Positions 62,874 to 64,000 of a stretch of DNA of 64,000 nucleotides are shown here, piece after piece (within the stretch, counting starts at the first letter, position 1; every line of letters starts with the position of its first letter). Position numbers and translations under genes: made by a program. The DNA comes from Kistimonas sp964291505 (GTDB lineage Bacteria > Pseudomonadota > Gammaproteobacteria > Pseudomonadales > Endozoicomonadaceae): assembly GCA_964291505.2 (NCBI GenBank), contig OZ220216.1:2232001-2296000 (forward strand). Reading direction: 5' to 3'. The notes below the pieces were generated by a model that ran no database searches, was not told the DNA's origin, and was given only the letters and a program-made list of their open reading frames with translations.

Positions 62874-64000
62874 TCAAGGCTGCGCGATCTCATCCCAGAC
62901 CTTACGCAACCGCTTCTCAGAGACCGGCATTCGGGTTTTCAGGGTCTGGGCAAAGACGGAGACACGGTATTCCTCCAGCATCCAGCGATACAACCAGAGG
63001 TTCTCATCGACCACGTGCTGTTTATCCAATGCCGCCCTTCGGGCTTCCCAAGCTTCACGCCACACCTGAAGTCGATCTGTTTCAACCCGGTCACGGTTGC
63101 TGTTGGCTACCAGCTTCTCCAGCCGCATTTCTATCGCTGCGAGATAACGGGAATATTGCTGCAACCATTCCCAGGGAGTGTGGGAGAGAAAGCCTCGGTA
63201 AATCAACCCACTCAACTGCTGCTTGATATCCGCCATAGAAAGCGCCAATTGGAACGAGATTTTCCCTTTCAACTGACGACTGATTGCATTGAACTTCTCA
63301 AAGATCGCCAGCAACATGCGCTCTATCTCTTCCGCAACCGACATCAATTCCGAACGTCTCTGGTCAACCAGTTTGTCGAACGACGCCTCATCGCGCGGCC
63401 AAACGGCTGAGTCCTGAAGGTAAACCTGATTAATCACCGCCAGCTGAATATCATCCATCAGAGTGGCCTTGCCGACAGCATTGACTGCCAGCAGCGTGAT
63501 TCGGTTGAAATGCTTCAACTGCTTAGCCATGAACTTCATTTGTTCGGGCAATGCCAATTGAATCAGGCGAGCCAGCCCCAAACGGGTTTGCTGCTGGGCT
63601 AATTGCGGATTATCAAACAAGCGCAAGGCAACTGAAGTCTTTTCATCCACCAAACCCGGATAGGATCGAAACAATAAACCACCACGCTGGCGCTGCATTT
63701 CCTCAGGCAGATCGCCAAAACTCCATGATGTCAGCCCCTCGCGTTCCATATCACGATCCGTCTTGTCCCGTAATCCTTCCCGAGCCTGGTCTGCAAACTG
63801 CTCACGCAATTTGGACAGATCACGTCCCTGCCCCAGCATTTTTCCATCGTCGTCCAGCACCCGGATGTTCATCCGGAAATGATCATCCAACTTGCCCGCA
63901 TCCCAGGCATCCTCGGGGATCCGGGTACCGGTCATGCGGAACAGTTTCTCACCCAGCAATAACGTCAGCGGTTCATCACAGGGATTCAATGCCTCCAGTG
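62874..64000 (-). CDS. hrpA: ATP-dependent RNA helicase HrpA, C-terminal part
   Basis: The frame is open to the right edge of the window, so only the last 375 or so residues are seen. They match the HrpA C-terminal (DUF3418) region: LFRMTGTRIPEDAWDAGKLDDHFRM, GQGRDLSKLREQF, and ending with YRWMLEEYRVSVFAQTL. The helicase motor lies outside. HrpA is a DEAH-box helicase acting on mRNA and stalled ribosomes. The frame continues past 63989, so an internal TTG there is not the start. Confidence 0.93.
   Translation of the reverse strand, partial: LEALNPCDEPLTLLLGEKLFRMTGTRIPEDAWDAGKLDDHFRMNIRVLDDDGKMLGQGRDLSKLREQFADQAREGLRDKTDRDMEREGLTSWSFGDLPEEMQRQRGGLLFRSYPGLVDEKTSVALRLFDNPQLAQQQTRLGLARLIQLALPEQMKFMAKQLKHFNRITLLAVNAVGKATLMDDIQLAVINQVYLQDSAVWPRDEASFDKLVDQRRSELMSVAEEIERMLLAIFEKFNAISRQLKGKISFQLALSMADIKQQLSGLIYRGFLSHTPWEWLQQYSRYLAAIEMRLEKLVANSNRDRVETDRLQVWREAWEARRAALDKQHVVDENLWLYRWMLEEYRVSVFAQTLKTRMPVSEKRLRKVWDEIAQP

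Noticed and set aside
1..64000. CRISPR arrays, rRNA/tRNA genes, integrases, transposases or prophage
   Set aside because: No regularly spaced repeats, transposase or integrase frames, and no rRNA or tRNA sequence could be recognised on either strand.

Overview
This is a chromosomal window from a Gram-negative gammaproteobacterium. By eye the base composition is near 50% G+C, with AT-rich islands. The core gene orders fit this class: smc-zipA-ligA, thrS-infC-rpmI-rplT, a complete ccmABCDEFGHI cytochrome c maturation operon, rbsDACBKR, a FleQ-type flagellar regulator with fleN-fliA, and hrpA. The ZipA, FleQ and FleN types point to the Oceanospirillales/Pseudomonadales side. Eukaryote-like proteins suggest a host-associated lineage such as Endozoicomonadaceae, but that assignment is inference; no rRNA gene is present to confirm it.

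Layout. 1-14.7 kb: small envelope and metabolic genes (AidB, DUF4156 and DUF1439 lipoproteins, an Ada-like AraC-methyltransferase, an EamA exporter, a SAM methyltransferase, a DUF3047 protein, a flavoprotein, RluE, VanZ-like, DUF962 and InaA-like kinase), with one DUF2157 pseudogene split by an in-frame TAG and one AT-rich orphan gene. 15-17.5 kb: an 850-residue protein that reads as a macro domain, a short zinc finger and a Deltex C-terminal domain, behind a cysteine cluster. 17.6-21 kb: the thrS-infC-rpmI-rplT operon with an AUU start on infC. 21-30 kb: a lone periplasmic binding protein, selU, a spermidine-exporter-like mdtJI pair, a large FG-GAP/ASPIC protein, a PatB/MalY C-S lyase, trmO and a lipoprotein. 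30-36.2 kb: the ribose operon with a LacI-type operator and an internal terminator. 36.3-39.8 kb: yheU, a stand-alone CULT (cereblon-like) domain protein, isoaspartyl dipeptidase, another orphan gene and an SLT lipoprotein. 39.8-48.2 kb: ligA, zipA, smc and waaF. 48.2-55.4 kb: the ccm operon. 55.5-59.8 kb: rhodanese-like protein, fliA, fleN, fliO and fleQ. 60-64 kb: OprD-type porin, a KAS III enzyme and the 3' part of hrpA.

How the parts fit. Most of the window is housekeeping. The standout is the macro-zinc finger-DTC gene at 14963-17515. In animals, Deltex E3 ligases (RING-DTC) and macro domains work together on ADP-ribosylated and ubiquitinated targets (for example DTX3L with the macro protein PARP9). 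Here macro and DTC modules appear on one bacterial polypeptide with a possible acylation site, as expected of a host-directed effector. The CULT protein at 36583-37005 keeps all three cage tryptophans and four zinc cysteines of cereblon with identical spacing. Two smaller orphan genes (8132-8827, 38515-39087) share an AT-rich setting.

The flagellar genes look like a collapsed cluster. fleQ, fliO, fleN and fliA are adjacent, whereas related bacteria carry fliP-fliQ-fliR-flhB-flhA-flhF between fliO and fleN, and many structural genes between fleQ and fliO. This suggests loss of flagellar genes or relocation elsewhere. No rRNA, tRNA, CRISPR array or intact insertion sequence was found.
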